Below are positions 5,256-5,699 of a stretch of DNA of 5,699 nucleotides, one piece after another. The notes beneath the pieces are model-generated. The model searched no databases. It saw only the letters and a list, made by a program, of their open reading frames with translations, and had not been told where the DNA came from. Position numbers and translations under genes: made by a program. The DNA is from an uncultured Nannocystaceae bacterium (GTDB taxonomy: Bacteria > Myxococcota_A > Polyangia > Nannocystales > Nannocystaceae), in assembly GCA_938084085.1 (NCBI GenBank), contig CALKDV010000232.1:1-5699 (forward strand). The letters are read 5' to 3'. The first letter of the stretch is position 1; every line of letters starts with the position of its first letter.

Positions 5256-5699
5256 ATGGTGTCTCCTCGATTCTCAGACCGCGTCGCTCGAACTTCCCCA
5301 TTCGCTCGACCGCTCGGGATACGGCCTCACCTCCCCGTCCGCAAATATGCGCTTTTTGCGCTCCTGTGCTTTGGGGGGGCAGCGACGCTGACTCCCGGCG
5401 CAAGCCCCACTGCCCAGGCGGCGCCCGCAGCCTTGTTTTTGAAGCACCAGCGGCAGGTGAGCTACCCCTTCGACCAGGTGTGGCCAACCGCCGTCCGCTA
5501 TCTCCGTGTGGAGCGTGGCTACGAGATCGCCGACCGTGACAAGGATTCAGGATATATCGTCTTCACCTTTGAGCACGGGTCGAACAAGGCCAACGGCTCC
5601 GTCGAATTCCTCAGCGATCTCGACGATGAGGGCCGAAAGTCCGTCACGATGATTTCCTCGACGAGTCGAGGCCCATCGCACCTGCCGTTCGCGATTCTC
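5256..5699 (+). CDS. Exported protein of unknown function, 3' end beyond window
   Basis: An open frame of 148 codons runs off the window end without a stop. It encodes a basic N-terminal stretch (about 1-30), a hydrophobic core KYALFALLCFGGAATL (30-45) and a signal-peptidase-like AQA/AAPA region (53-58), so the product is probably exported. The mature start includes YPFDQVWPTAVRYLRV and GYEIADRDKDSGYIVFTF. This pattern (Phe-Asp-x-Val-Trp, helix, then Asp-x-Asp-x-Gly-Tyr-Ile) recalls small periplasmic or lipoprotein domains with a BamC-like or helix-grip fold, but I cannot name a family. ATG at 5256 is the earliest sensible start and gives a long n-region; it has no good Shine-Dalgarno site (AAGG is 15 bases away). 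No ATG, GTG or TTG occurs in frame between codon 2 and the hydrophobic core. It diverges from the coiled-coil gene. Confident as a coding region, unsure of start and function. Confidence 0.72.
   Translation, partial: MVSPRFSDRVARTSPFARPLGIRPHLPVRKYALFALLCFGGAATLTPGASPTAQAAPAALFLKHQRQVSYPFDQVWPTAVRYLRVERGYEIADRDKDSGYIVFTFEHGSNKANGSVEFLSDLDDEGRKSVTMISSTSRGPSHLPFAIL

Overview
The window is GC-rich and reads as a Gram-negative chromosome. It encodes an outer-membrane beta-barrel with a signal peptide, a lipoprotein with a clear lipobox, an inner-membrane coiled-coil protein and a secreted periplasmic-type protein. The gene style (long TPR lipoprotein, Ala/Glu-rich coiled-coil membrane protein, weak Shine-Dalgarno sites) would suit the Myxococcota or a related deltaproteobacterial lineage. 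That placement is an inference from style; no marker gene in the window proves it. There is no sign of phage, transposon, plasmid or CRISPR.

Layout. Bases 20-1717 (+) encode a FadL/OmpP1-like outer-membrane channel with an unusual set of paired cysteines in its predicted loops. A 129-bp gap follows, holding a weak terminator-like hairpin and then a perfect 17-bp palindrome that runs onto the start codon of the next gene. Bases 1847-4033 (+) encode a 728-residue TPR-type lipoprotein with a forced GTG start and no Shine-Dalgarno site, a possible leaderless gene. After a short gap with a plausible stable-RNA promoter comes tRNA-Cys(GCA) at 4113-4184, then a strong intrinsic terminator. A second, bidirectional terminator at 4235-4270 separates the plus-strand genes from a convergent minus-strand gene. 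That gene (4319-5098) encodes a protein with one central transmembrane helix between two long charged helical arms. A divergent intergenic region of about 150 bp then leads to the 5' part of a plus-strand gene (5256 to beyond the window end) for an exported protein of unknown function.

How the genes relate. The four protein genes look like separate transcription units: FadL-like, then TPR lipoprotein, then tRNA on the plus strand, the coiled-coil gene converging on them, and the last gene diverging from it. Three of the four products, and probably the fourth, act in the cell envelope, but nothing shows that they form one pathway. The points most worth following are the disulfide-rich barrel, the leaderless/palindrome start of the lipoprotein gene, the exact 21-bp (one-heptad) tandem duplication in the coiled-coil gene, and the A9/T10/G9 homopolymer block between the convergent genes. 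I see no convincing evidence of a wholly new multi-gene system in this window.
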